From contig NKYR01000026.1 in NCBI GenBank assembly GCA_003184365.1, forward strand, positions 124,001-188,000: a DNA stretch of 64,000 nt, in the 5' to 3' direction. The translations under genes and the position numbers were made by a program. Of the stretch, positions 32,601 to 45,990 are shown piece after piece (the stretch's first letter is position 1; each line of letters opens with the position of its first letter). The notes beneath the pieces are model-generated. The model saw only the letters and a list, made by a program, of their open reading frames with translations, did no database searches and had not been told where the DNA came from. Origin of the DNA: Evernia prunastri (lineage: Eukaryota > Ascomycota > Lecanoromycetes > Lecanorales > Parmeliaceae).

Positions 32601-35600
32601 TCACTGCTGAGGCAGATACATCGCCAAAGTCTGTTCGAGCTTGGACAGAGACAATGGTTTTGTTAGGAAGTCCTCCGCGCCCGCTGCTTTGAACAAGGCT
32701 TGAGCTTGAGCACTGACAACTGCGGTCACAGCAATGATGGGTCTTCGCCGGGAAAGTGTTCCAGTTTCTTCCATCGCACGTATCTCCCTCGTTGCTGTGA
32801 TGCCATCCTTGACGGGCATAGACTGGTCCATTAGTATTGCATCTATGGTCGCATCGTACTTCATCATTTGCTCAATAGCTTCCTCGCCGTCATTTGCGAG
32901 CAAAACTTCGTATTTCAAGGCCGTCAACATCTTCTTGCCGAGCTTCTGATTGATCTGAAGAGGGGCATCAGTAAAACTTATCCACAGGTTGACACCGCGA
33001 GAATCGCCATACCGGATTGTCTTCAACTAAAAGTATTACTGAATCCTTTGCTGTCGCTTCCTGGGGCTGTTCATTGTCATTGCCATCCACGACGTCGACT
33101 TGCGGTGCAAATCTGACTGTTCTGGTAAGGGAGGCATTATTAGAGGGCTCGCCGGCAGCGGCGATCTGATCAGCGAATGTATGCCATAGCAATGGCTTCC
33201 GCAAACGGACGACATGTGGGCCAGACAGTACGCTAGGGGTCTGCCGTAGCGCCTCTTGGGTATCGTAGGGTACAAGGACCTGCCACTGATCCTGCTCGAG
33301 GAGCTGTTGGAGACAACGCGGATTTCCTTTAAAGAACGGTAAGTCCGCCCAGACGTACTTCCACTCCGAGTCAGAGAGATCAGAGAAATCCATGACCCTT
33401 ACAACGTTAAATCCAAACGTGTCCCAAGCGGTACGCAGGGCTTCAAAAGATCGCTCGTTGTCGCCATGAAACACAGCGATGCTGGGAAGTGTTTCAGTAA
33501 TGCAGGGCACGGGATCTGGAGTGCTGGACAACGGCGCGGGTATTGTGACGGTGAATGTACTGCCAGTCTGTCCCGGCCCCACCGACGCTGTATCTGGATG
33601 TCTACTTTCTACGTCGATTGTCCCTTGCATTTTGTGCAGCAGCTGTTTCACGATGCTCATTCCTAGTCCAGTTCCTCTTTGCGATCCTCTGGTCGTCGCC
33701 TGTTTGAAAGGCTCAAACAATTGAGGCAAAAAGGACGGGGGGATGCCGGTCCCTGTGTCTTTGACCGTGGCAACAAGCTTGCCGTCGTTCATTTCTATAG
33801 ACAACATGACGTAGCCGGACCTAGTGAACTTCAAAGCATTGGAAAGAAGATTCATGAGGATCCGCTGAATATAAGTTTCGTCCAGGAAGAGTGAATGTGG
33901 TACATTCGGAGAGACAACAACCATGAGGCTTACATCAGCTTCGTCATCTTTGTTGGGCAGAAGCATTAGGATTGACTCGCAGACCGTTCTCATGTCTAGA
34001 GCGACAGGACGACAAACAGCCTCGGTATCCTTTTCCAATTTTGACCAATCCAATACATTGTTTGTAACTGTGAAATAATCAGTAGGTGTGATAAACAGGC
34101 AATTGCTTCCAACGCACTCAAGGAAAGCGTCTTCGTGGCGTGCTGAATTGCGTAAAGGAGTATACGACCCTCTTCAGTCAACTCAGTTCGGGATAGCAAG
34201 TCGCCATAACCTGCAGAATTCGGTATCAGCGAGAATTTCTTGGTGTAGCAGTCTAGATCAAAAGACAGCCTTTAGTGTGATATGAGGCTCGCGTACCCTG
34301 AAGGTGATGAAGAGGGGTCCTGATCTCGTGGGAAGCCGACGCTATGAAGTCACTTCTAGCAGCAGCAGCAGCTTCTGCATTCTCCTTCTGTGCAATAGTC
34401 CTCCATAGTTTCTTCCGTGTCATTACAATTTCTGCCAATTTGTTGCGTGAGATAGTTGCCACATGTGCTAAGAGAAAGTTGGCTGCAATACACGTCGTGA
34501 TGGCGATACTACCAATAGCAACAGCTAGCTCAGGCGGGTAGCCTCTTTTGGCAGATGGCTCGGCGTTTGACCAAAATCTAAGGGGAAGTCAAGGTTAGCG
34601 TAGCCTTCCCAAGGTCAAAAACTAAGTAACAAAACATGTCTCCAAAGACGGAGCCACATCTTTCAACCACATCTTTTGGCAACTAAGATTAGACTCCGGG
34701 ACTGAAGGGTCGAAAGGCCTTTGTTCCCCAAACAGGGCCTGTGATTCGAATACAAAGTTGGGTCTGGAGAGCTGACAGAGCCTTCTACTCCCGCTGTCAT
34801 ATCTTGTAGCCCCGTTCGAAAGCAAATGCAAAGAGTACACTCAACCAATTGCTCCCAAACATGGCTTATAGCTCCACCTCAATATCAATCAGGAGAAATG
34901 ACTCGCGAATGTACGTACGTTACAGCTCGCATTCCTGTAAACGCGTCAACAGTGGCCTCGGATGCTATTCCGAACAGACGTACCAGTAAAGTGCATCGCA
35001 GCGACACCGATACATGCTACGACAGCGAAGAGGAATTGTTGGGTCAGATGAGTCTCTATCTGAGACATCAAGATGCATCCGATGAGACAGACAGCCCAGC
35101 TAATGAGACCGGACAAGATGACAAGCGGCGGTTCAAGGGTGAAGTCTCCCTGCGGAATGCGCAGCGCAGCAATACCGACATAGTGCATGCTTGTGATAGC
35201 TAAGCTCCATAGGAAACCTCTGAAGATGTTCCTGCGTGTACAACCTGCGTAAAGTGCTTCGCCAGTTGCAATGAACGCATTCTTTGCAGGTGATGTACCT
35301 CGGTATGCAAGGTTCATGATATTGCTTAGTCCGTAGGAGCTATGAGTTGACCCCATGAACGAATCAGATCGCCGAGATACCGACTGATCACTTGGCCTTC
35401 TTTGATATCTTGGAAAGCCCGGGAACCCGATTGAACTTTCGGAGCTCTCTGCACGCGTCGGTGTTGTCTGTTCTGGACTTTGAGCTGAGAGCTTCGTTGG
35501 TATTTCTGCAGCCGAGCCGTTGAGATGTAAACCCAACAATTTGTGTGCTGGGTCACGATGGAGGACAGGCTGCGGAGACATAGGTGGAGTCTCGGGCGGC

Positions 35601-36247
35601 GTATCGGGTCTGAATATTCCATTTCTGTCTGGCCCGAGGGTAGGTTTTGAAATTAATGGCGATTGAGAATCATCTGCTTCCTGATCGTGGTGTTCCTCTT
35701 CATAGCCCTCCCCCTCCTCTTCCTCCTCGATGGGGTCCAAAAGACGTTCTGATGAAGGGTCACGAGCATCCAAGTTCGATATTTTCATTGAGGGACTCGT
35801 TTTCCTTTCTCTCCTCAGTGCTCGATAACTTCTCCGTCTACTTCTCAGGTAGGTATTCCATAGCAGATCAGATGCCAATGCTGCAAAGGTAAATAGAACG
35901 GCGAGTACCGCACTGAGGAGTGTCAGAGAAATATTGATTCCGATTGGAAGATCTAGTTCGCATGCCAACATTGCGACGAAGTGGAGGCTCCAGATTGAGC
36001 AAAAGCCAAAGGTGAGGCTCCCTAGTATCGTCCACATGAGCACACTTAAGAAGTGAAGGGACATTCTCGCCTGGCACATACTACGAAGGAATGTCAGTCT
36101 TCGCTCGGAAATAGAATGGGAGCAATAGCAAGGGACGAACAGTTGCGTAGACGTGAAAGCACCCAGAAATGAGATGGCAATGGATGCCGCAATCATCCCG
36201 GCGTTCCACTGGGGCTCCAGTTGACGCATTGTCCGTTCCGAATCCAT
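32601..36247 (-). CDS. MHYT-domain hybrid histidine kinase
   Basis: A membrane sensor in multistep phosphorelay signalling. N-terminus: MHYT module with about seven spans and motif sites WSLHFVAMLA, ITSMHYVGIAAL and AAMHFTG; a ~170-residue acidic/serine-rich insert separates the second and third. After a further span (LAVAIGSIAITTCIAANFLL) come the phosphoacceptor H-box ASHEIRTPL, an N-box (LMNLLSNALKF), G boxes (DTGTGIPP, GTGLGMSIV) and a receiver domain with acidic pocket LLVEDNP, phosphoacceptor Asp in AILMDQSMP and Lys in FLTKPLS. Introns visible include ~36086-36142, one just after AAMHFTG (~34969), one after the H-box (~34210-34298), one before VLDWSKLE, and ~32956-33012 before INQKLG. 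MHYT modules are proposed to sense gases or redox through metal; the ligand here is unknown. No PAS or HAMP is seen. Confidence 0.9.
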
Positions 36248-39052
36248 GTTGCTTTGGAAACTGTGTCTACAGTTCCCTTTACATGCTCTCGGACCGTTCT
36301 GCTTGCTGATTCAGGGCATTGACAACATTCTAGGGGTGAATGCTGCGGGTTAGTGATGGTGGTCGAGCCTGCATCGTCGCAGTAATGGAAAATAGCTTGA
36401 GTTGATGTGTATATAATTGAACTCCAGTACTTAGATACTCGTTACAGAGCGCGCCGAATCTTTCAAATTATGTTGAGTATAGGAAAGAGAGTATGTACGC
36501 TTTGTCTCCCTGATGACCTGTCAGTGTCAGTTCCAAGGTCAGGCCTGGACCTGCACCCGCACCTTTCTGGACTGATCTGCAGATCTGCCGGGCCGAGATA
36601 TATATCTTGGCATTTCTTGGCGAGGTGGAACAATTTAAAGGATGCTCTTGCACCAAATTCAACGCTGTCTCTCTCAGTCTCCTCAATCGGCGGTTACCAG
36701 AGTGGTATGTGCTAATTCTGCATCGAATCTTCCATGTCACACGTCTCAAGAACCTCCGTGCAAGCCTACGGCAAACGTCACTTGACCATCTTTCCCAATG
36801 CTCCATTGGTAATCTAGGATCCTGACTATGATATCCGAACTTCGCCGGGCTCCACATTACCTTCTGATATGGGAGCAAATATCCAAACTACAAGCCTCTT
36901 CCGCCATGGCGTTTGATGGCGTTATGATACTCCAATTTTCCCTACTCGACGTTTTTCTCTGGCCAAGAACTACGATCCAAGCCTATATTATCTGGGAACA
37001 TCAACGTCGAATATTTAGTCGTCATCAATTAATTCTACACATGATGCGTAAAGACTTCGTCACTCACTACAACAGGTCGCCATCCCAGTCGGTATTCAGC
37101 AAGTACGTCATATATCGAGATCGATCTTGTGGTTTGATACAACGATCGTTCCTGCTAGCACAATTACATTAACGCCGTTGAATTACTCGAGCTCCGTTGG
37201 TACCTCAATTTCTAAAATCATGTCTCAATCTGAGATCATGCTCAAAGAGACCTATGTACAGCCTTCCCATTATTGGCGCCATGCCTTAGCTCATCAGTCC
37301 TGTCACGAGAAAATACAGGTAGGGCCAATAAATGTAAGCAATCTACGAATTCCGCACCGCTGCCATCTTCAACTACGAAGACCAGTCTACACCAGCGCGT
37401 TGCATACTGACAGTATGACCTACTCTCACAATGACGGCCTAATTGCGATACCAAGCGAGGTCCTTCAAAATTGAGCAGTTACCCAATGTTCCACTTTGCA
37501 TGGCGCGGATGGGCCGTCGAGAGGCAGCTTGAAACCTACCACGGAATGCCGGATAGCTGGGATCAAATACTGGGGTAGATATCTCAATCGTAGGCATGAG
37601 CTAAGCATCTATAATGCGGGAGATTTAGCAGTTCCCAATTTCCATACCTATAACCCTTGAGCACTGGTTGCAATGATTAGCAGGTAAAATCGAACTATTA
37701 TTTTCACGGCTTGGGACCGAAACTTCACATCTTCTTGGGCAAGAGCATCTTCTTGAGCGAGAAAAAGTACAAAAGGGTCGAGATATTTCAGGAGACTAGC
37801 TGATATACTCGTATATAAGATCGAAGCAATTCAAAACTGGCCGCTGATTCAGTCCACCTCTCCGTTCTGCACGCTAGTGAGAAACTTGGGTTCGGACTCC
37901 GGAATCATATTACATTCACGGCTTCTGGGGCAACAGAAGCAGAGTATGGAGTGGACACTTGCGATACCCTAATTGATCCATGATACGCTCATAATCGAGG
38001 CCGAGCAGAAAGGTGCTGACGGCTCATTCGTAGAAGAAAGCTCCATAATGCCTCGCCCTCTCCATCCTCTAGAATCTTGGAATATTATTACATATCCCGA
38101 AGACCAAGCCCGTACGGACACACATAAGTCTATCCCACTGAACAGATTACTACCCTTCCAAAGACTAAGCCTGCCCGAACACAGTACAGCTATAGATACA
38201 AAACCCTCTTCAACCACAAACACACAGACCGTCCCCTCCCTCGCGAAACAGACAATGTAACACCCTCGATAGCATCGTTCATTCTCCCCCAAGTAAGCCC
38301 CCAAACCAGCCACCAGAGCCGCCTCCCCTCTCTCCGCTCGAATCCGTAGCAACAACCATTGTGGCTCCCCTTCGGATCAACCACGTCACGCTTATCCGGG
38401 ATTACAAAAGCAAGGCGGCGTCGTGTCGCTTACCTTTTATCGCGCCAGCAACGTCCGTGACGAAGTGAGGCCTTTTGGTCCGCCATCGTGGGCCTTTTCT
38501 TCGGGGGGCTTTCTCCCTTCTCTAACTTCCTTTGCTTCGTGACTTCATACAAACCCCCGACGCCCCAACAGGCAGCGAGCGAGCGAGCGCTATCAGCGAA
38601 ACAACGATCTGCCCCATTCGTCTCCGAGCCACCAGGGACCCCAAAAACCCCAACCGTCGGTTTCACCCCCCGCTCCTTACCAGAGCCTCAAGCCCCATCG
38701 ACTTCTGGTCCCTTCCCCCCCCTTTCCCCCCTCTCCTTCCGCTCCTGCCCCTCTCTCTCCTCCAATCCTGTGAAAAAAACCCCGTCTCTGGGCGATAGAT
38801 GGGCTCCCCTTTTCCCGACACGGCACCTGCCTTGGCTGTTTCGACTGCTTCCGTGCCATTGACCGACCACTCGAGCCCGCGTGAGGTCCCGTGCCCGAAT
38901 TTTTTGACACCTCGCAGCTACGCTTGGTTCGCTTGGGTGCGGCGAGGGAGTGATGTGAGGAAGGGTCTTTTTTTGTGATCGTCCGGGAAGGAGCTTTTCA
39001 TCGCGGTGTAGTGGAGAGGTGGGCTGGCAGGAAGTAAGTTGGGTCAGGCGAG

Positions 39053-39085
39053 TTCTTCTTCTTCTTCTTCTTCTTCTTCTTCTTT
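39053..39085 (+). repeat. (TTC)n microsatellite
   Basis: About eleven uninterrupted TTC units; the opposite strand is GAA. It lies in the non-coding region upstream of the WOPR gene. Confidence 0.9.
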
Positions 39086-41193
39086 TCATTCTTTTTGTAT
39101 CTCGTGCCTGCATGGCGAGAGCAGCTCATTTTTCCTGCAAGTCACACATTTGCTGCATTTTACTAGTTATATGGATATGAATAAAAGAGCCTTCTGTTGA
39201 TTCTCTATCAAAAACAACCATTACATCGTGCTCGTGTATCCGCCTCGATCGAATCCCTTGCTGAAGACGAGACAAACCTCCATCGTCTGCTACCTCTTTC
39301 CCCATCCCATCTCCCACCCCACCGAGTTCCTATCCGTCCTTCTTCCAAACCCGCCTCCATCCAATCAATCATTCGTTCGACACAACGCAGGCCCGGACTG
39401 ACACGTTAAGGAAGCCCCACTGTCTACATCCCGGGCCTACCTACATCCATGGCGGACTGAGAAAGTTATGAGAAAGCCCCTTGTGGGCCCTTGGATCACG
39501 AGCATGTCCACCTACTCCTGCCTATAGTCGGATTCGCGAGCTCGAGATCGGCAGAGCCTGGGTCTTGAAAGGGACTTTTGGTTAAAAAACGCGTCTTATT
39601 GAACGGGACAATAGGGTCTGAGAGCACTGCAATGGCTTTCATAGCCCTGATGCAATCCCTTGTTTCTTCGCCGCTGCATGTTCCGCTGTGTGTTCACGTT
39701 GTATCTGGACTGCTCGGTTTCTCTGCATCGGCAGCTGGACCATGAAAAAGATACAGATACTTTTTCTAGGATAGAATTTCTAAGGCACGGGGTATATGTG
39801 CAAGGCGGCTTTTGGTCAGGACGTGTAGCGTATCCGTCTGAAATCGGAGAATTTGAATGAAAAGTGTGGTTCCTTGAACGAGTATTCAGCGCTGAGTCTG
39901 AGTAGCAGCTTAGGATTTCGGACAAATTTGTAATTTACGACACTTTCCATGGGTTTCTGTCTCAAGAATGATTGGACGGACAACTCAGGATCTCAACATA
40001 CAGCAACTGGCATTGGAAGCTCAAGCATTGTCCAAAAGGATATCAAGCCATGACCAAACATGATTTCGGGATTTATAATCTCATTCTCGACGTACTTGGA
40101 CCAGATGAATGTGAAAATGTTTTCGAACTCATCGTAATCGAAGGCTGAAGGACGAAATTCCTCGCTTCGTCACGCTGAACATATATATTGGGAAAAGACA
40201 GCGATGATCAATGGTATTTTAGGCACATGCGGAAAAATGGGGAGTACGCATTCACTCGGGGCATACCCTTGCGAATCACTCTTCGTATTGCATGGTCTCG
40301 GAAACTTGCAAACTGAGAAAGCGATCTGCTCACTGAACCTGAGTGTTTCTGGAAAGTAGTGATAAGCTTCTCCAGGACATTGCAGATGCCAGTGCCACAC
40401 GCGGGACGAGGTACCACGGTGGGCCGCTCCAGATATAAAGATCTCTGGCACCTGTATTACTGCTACCCGATGGTGCTGCATGACCTGTAGCGAAGCTCGG
40501 GCAATGGTCGAGTAGAGCTTGCGCTTTCTCCGGTCATGACGAAGGCCAAGAGCACAGCTCGACGTAAGAAACCAAGGCCATCCTATTGCTAATCAAGGTG
40601 CAATCGACGGGGCCGGGCAAAGTGGGAGGACTCGGAGAGTACTGATCCAGCTTTGTGTGATTTCCTGTAGTGTCATTGATGTGAGTACTGGCCCCAGCTT
40701 CACCAGGGCCACAATGTAGATGCATGTCAAGGGCACGGAGAAGGTTTGTAGGTGGCGGACATGATGCATGTCATGCTGGGGGGATGATGCTTAGATGAAT
40801 TGCATTTACCCACACATGATATTTTCACGTGTGACTTTTGCTTGGGGGGCGGGGCGGGGGGCGATGCTTTGGTCTGTCTGCCTGACTCGTGATGGAGCGG
40901 CGGGAAATCAAAATCTAAAATCCATCTAAAAATGACACGGTTAATTTAGCGTTACAGGGAAGAGTACGGTAAGGTGCTAAAATAACGGACGGGATAATTC
41001 GAATAACAACGATAATAACTTGATATTAATGTAACCGTCATGTTTTACTTTAATAATGTTAAATGTTTGTTGGTACTTTAGCTTGCCGGTAAGCCGAGGA
41101 GGCTGTTTTCCACGAGTCCAGCTAGCTTTATCGTTTCTCTCCCGGACTTGCCTCCGCACAATTCCCCTAACCTCCTAACTTCCTAACCATTCA

Positions 41194-41242
41194 AGTAGTC
41201 AGTAGTCAGTAGTCAGTGTTCAATAGTCAGTAGTCAGTAGTC
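41194..41242 (+). repeat. 7-bp tandem repeat (AGTCAGT units)
   Basis: Two blocks of head-to-tail AGTCAGT-type units separated by a short degenerate spacer, within the long promoter-like region. Confidence 0.85.
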
Positions 41243-44200
41243 TAGTAGTAGCATTAGTCGTGATAGTGTGCGGTAACCTGGAATTAAATGTGAAACAATC
41301 CCAAATGAAAACCTCGTGTTTCTGCCGCGTGTGTCACCACTCACCTATCTTTACTCATGTCCCTGTCAAGCAGGGATGGAGTCTCGTATTTCGTCTTTCT
41401 TTCTTGAGCTCGCTTAGATTGCCCCATGAGACAGAGGGTGATAGTCAGGTCATGTGATGCGGATAGCCCGGACAATGATATAGAGAATATCTCTACACAA
41501 AAGTGATTGGGAAGAAAATCCGTGACTCCGGCTCGGTGAACAAGGACAGAGGATTAAAAAGGGCCAAACAATATTCTAATATGTCTTCCGTACAAGTGGC
41601 AAATATGGCCGATACCTGATAAGTTCCAAGCGCTGAAAGCGAAGCATAATGTAGACGACCGTCATGTCGGCGTGTGCTTGTTCACTCCGTCAAGCACACA
41701 TTTCACGGACAAAACGTACTGAACACTTACCGCGACCTTCACTGTTGGAACAACGGTGCCAAATTGGATTAAGGTATGCAGCATTACTGCTTCCAAAGCA
41801 AAGCGAAGCTGGCTATGTGTACTTCGAACCTACGGAAGGAGCTTGCTCTGCGGCTCTGCCCATCCGGAGCGCTGCGCATGTGACCAGGACGGTCGACTTC
41901 CATTTGGCCTCCAAGACAGCTTGGGTGGGGACACAAAGGAAGAGGGAAGACGGACGGTGATTGAGAAATTTGCATACGACGGTTGCGCGTCTTACAAAGA
42001 GGACAACACTTGGTCTGAATCCAATCGTGAGCTTCCATTTGCTAAAATGGCCTTTCCCCAGGGACCGAGGGGACGATGAATACTCGTTGACCTGTCTTTG
42101 GTCGGCCCGTTGTCCTGCGACAACTTCTGCAACGTGATATTTGGAATGAAGATCCTCCCGCATTGAATTTCTTGGCGTCACATGCTCTCATACATGGTCA
42201 GCATTTTCGAGATAACGAATCAATGTCATTGTGCAGTGAACGGTAGCGTCGGATCCCGAAAAGTCAGGACGTGGAGGGTAATAGCATAATCTGTAGGGCG
42301 ATGATGATCTTCGAGGCCTTGTGACGGCTTCACGCATAAGTGCATGCTGTATTGGAGCCCAATATCACAGCGAAGGATTCACCTTTTTTTTCCAACAGTT
42401 CACCGTGGTAATTCGCGGACATCTTCATGCACACAGCCTAGCGAAACCGAAGATGGCGATACCTACTTGCGAATCCTTCTAGGTGGTATTGCAATGCCTG
42501 GCAGCTTGCCACGCTTGCCACATACTTGGTAACCAATAGGTAAAAAAGCCGTCAGCCATCGCCTAGTTGAGCTCACACACAATCTGGTTACTGGAGATCC
42601 AATGGTTGGCTAACTGCAGGAACATTGTTCGCCGTGGGGGTTTTACCCCACTCCCTGTATGCATCTTTGACGTGTCTGCCAGTCTCGAGGAAGGAAGAAA
42701 ATGAAAAGACGGGTTTCTTCCTTTGCAACTCGTGGGTCGTACCTCGTGTTGAATATAAAGTCTGATATGGTCAAGCTCTCTTGTAGATCACCATCATTGC
42801 AACATACGGTGAAGCGCCTGGTTTTACACCGCTCTTACCGCTTCTACCACAGAGGTCCAGCGCGGAACCAGTCAGCTGAGACAGCTTGGGAAGGAGGGAT
42901 TTGGATGGATACCTAGACCATAGATGGAGACAAGTTCAAAAAGGCATAGGTCTCGAGGAAGTAGTTTCTTTTGATCAGCTTCTCCAACCGTTCTGGGCAT
43001 CGTCATCTTACATATTAGCCCCGAAGGTTTGATGATTCAATGATTGAAGCCTTGCCCCAGAATGAGATTGGGTTGAGGTTCGCCATATCCCGCGAGAGTT
43101 CCGGGAAGCTTGAACGTTTGACTTCTGTACTCCGTGATGGTCACGCAGGGTAGAGTGACATGGAAAAAGTGAAAACGGGTTGTGTATAGGATGGAAGCTG
43201 CCCCTTGTGGAGGACGAAAGGGGAAGCAGAAGAAAAGATGCCAAGGCTTGGGCCGTTAGATGCCTCAAAGGATCTTCAACGTGCTGCGAATATCTATCCT
43301 GAACGAGTAGGCATGATAGACAGACGCGGCTAGCAGTCTCCACATCCACATGCACTCCATACTGTAGCTTTTGCTTTTGAAGTCTTGGATATGACTAGGA
43401 GTAGTTTGCGATACCTTCAAATGATAAAGTAACACGGTGTAAACTGTAGAGAGTAACGAGTAGAGAATAGTTGTTAGCTAAGAGCGTAGTTACAGAAAAC
43501 GTTTCCTGCCCCGCATTACTCTCCAAGACAGAGGAGAAAGTGCTACTTGTCAGTTGCTATGGTAATAATACCTTACTCATGCGCAAGTATCATATAATTT
43601 GTATGCTGACCTATTAGCCATTTGCTGAGTCGCGTTCCCAACAGGCTCATTCCTTTATTTTTTGATGCTGATTGCTGAATCATATTGACTATGATCTGAG
43701 GCTGGCAAAAGGGTCCAAGGCGCACTGTGGTTTTCCGTCGCAGCCCGGGAGGGCCTGGACCGAACAGCCACGGCCACTACATAGTCACTATTGGAGTACC
43801 TAAGTCGAATCGACCCCAATTTTGCCCCCTACGCCGCTCCCCCGCTCAGGCGCATTTGGCGAATCAGTGGCTGCATTATTTACGATGGCGGGTGCCATTC
43901 CTTCTTGTTGCCTTTCCTTGCCCTTCCTAAAATCTCTCCGCCGTCTCCGGGACTTGTTTGCCCGATCTGTCAGCTTTTGCCATGCAACGTTGAATTCCTT
44001 TGATCCTCTCGGCCAGAGGCAACAGAGGCAACAGTGGCACCACAGGCAACGGATCACGCCAGATTCTGCCAAGGCCATGTCCAAGCCTAGGAGGATTCAG
44101 GAATCAGAATCAGAGCAGCTTTACCGTCGGAATAGGGGTTCTTGGAGGCGTCGATCTTCGATTTCGGAGGGTCGGCAAGACTGCTATTTTATTGTGCATA

Positions 44201-45580
44201 ATCACAATTATGCGAGCCTCTAGAGGAAACACAGGCTTACAGCGCAAACGTAGGCGAAATGGGGTTGTGCTGGGATGTGGCATATGAATTAATCAAGAGT
44301 TGCCTGAAGCTAAGATAAGTCTATCCGCCAATGCTTTTTTTCTCTTCCTTGTTTCCAACAGAGGAGTAGGGGGGATACCTAGGTAATAATGTGGTAATAC
44401 ATAGTAGTAGCAGCAGTAGCAGCAGTAGTAACTAGTCTCTGAGAAATTCGTAGTGAGTAATATGTAAAGTAGTCGGTAGGAGCAGCAGTCGTCGTTTACC
44501 GGTAGGTATGTAATTTCTTTAGGGCAAGTCCAGGCGTCCGTCACACGCTCGTTTACCTTACCTTACCTTACCTAAGGTACGAGTACCGTCTTACACATCC
44601 CCAAGATTTCTCTCTGGCCTCTTCTTGCCACCACTTTTCCAGCCATGGCAACAATTTATTCTCTGGGACTGCCTTTAATTACCCTGCAGACGCATGGCTG
44701 CCTTTCACGTCATGCCAGTTTTAAGCGGACCTGCAGCAACATAATCGCTGGAGACTCAAGCAAACTAGGCTGAAAAGCTATCTCGGTCATGCTGCTGTAC
44801 CATATATTCATCGTAACCAACCAAGAAGTGTAAGGTAGAGGAGAAAATTTTCTTAGCAGCGGTCGATCCACCAACAGCCGGTTCCTATGAACGGTAGATA
44901 TTCAGGGGACAGTGGAACTAGCCTCCACCTTATAGCCGCACAGACCTGAGACTTCCTTCCACAGTTCCGCTACTCTACTCAGAGTTCAGTCAATAATACA
45001 TTACATGTATCCATTTTAACCACTTTACCCTGAAAGTATTCCCCACCGAGCTCCCTGGAGGACTAGAGTACCTTATGACCCTATCGTAGTGGGGAGATTT
45101 TAGTCATCCGGAAGATACCAGGAGTCCATAAGACGGTAGGCCAGTAGCACGACTCACCAGTGGTCCGACTAGACTAGCATCATAGGCACATATCCCGATG
45201 ACTTGGGTCTCAGCTTTCCAATATAATGTCTATTTAGACGTCGTTTTTCTGAACATGAGACCCGGTGTACACGCCCTGTCATTCCTCGTTCGAATTTGCC
45301 TCTCTCTCTCTCTCTGACTTGGTCCATAGGGTATCGATTGACGGTTGACTTTGTTTGACGGTTTGCCTCACTCTATCGATGCGCTCTTCCACTTAGACCC
45401 TCCGGGTAAAAATTGATTCGGAAAAACGCGTCATTTGCACACTCCGCTCGCTCGCTCGATCAAAAAACGTAATACCGTACCCACGGTACTACTGTTACTA
45501 CTACTACTCCCTGTTACTAACAAGCTTGGACCACACAAATCATTCCTCATTAAAGAAGGGGCGTCTATCTCACACTCTAT

Positions 45581-45588
45581 TATTTAAA
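45581..45588 (+). promoter_or_regulatory. TATA-like box upstream of the WOPR gene
   Basis: TATTTAAA lies about 400 bases before the start codon. It is a candidate core promoter element for a proximal transcript only; the true start site may be far upstream if the leader is long, as in homologues. Confidence 0.25.
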
Positions 45589-45990
45589 AGGCTCAAAGCC
45601 TCCAACCTACAAACGTTTCTTCACCATTTCGTGGGGACGCAGGTTCAAATCCTTTAGAGGAAAAAAAAAAGAGAAAAGAGATTTGTAGGCACCTCAATCA
45701 TAAATACAGAGGACAGAGGATTTCTGACTGAAGCTCTAACTCTTGCGCCGAGTTAAACATTATTACCGAAAACTCAATCTTGCCGGTAGTGTCGTTCAAG
45801 CTTCAATTCCTCTGCGCTGGTTCCCTCTTTGCCGTCGATCTCATGTACTTTGCTTCACACCGCGCGCTCTCACAGCGTTGCCCGTTGGAGGCTCCCTACT
45901 CAAAATCAAAATCTTAAACCTTCTCAATATACCTCCTCCGCCCTTCCTTTCCCTCACTTATCATCAACACGCAGACCACACGTCTGCGAT

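Larger units (their letters stand above)
36248..45990. other. 9.7-kb gene desert upstream of the WOPR regulator
   Basis: No frame here looks like a protein gene; the longest (about 100-140 codons) have no motifs and lie in conflicting frames. It includes a (TTC)n tract at 39053-39085, a 7-bp tandem repeat at 41194-41242, one dispersed motif copy (44568-44583), a CT run near 45300 and a TATTTAAA box at 45581-45588. Homologues of the downstream gene (WOR1, RYP1) have unusually long promoters and 5' leaders, so this is probably extended regulatory sequence. Unrecognised non-coding RNAs are possible. Confidence 0.5.

Noticed and set aside
41664..42181. Overlapping ~100-codon frames near 41.9 kb
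   Set aside because: Three overlapping frames on two strands with no conserved features; nothing favours one as coding.
43800..44287. Overlapping small frames on both strands near 44 kb
   Set aside because: Mutually exclusive frames, low-complexity Arg/Cys composition and no motif.
45630..45660. B-box-like sequence followed by an A run upstream of the WOPR gene, as a SINE
   Set aside because: The T-arm stem does not pair and no A-box lies at the right distance; it more likely belongs to the gene leader.
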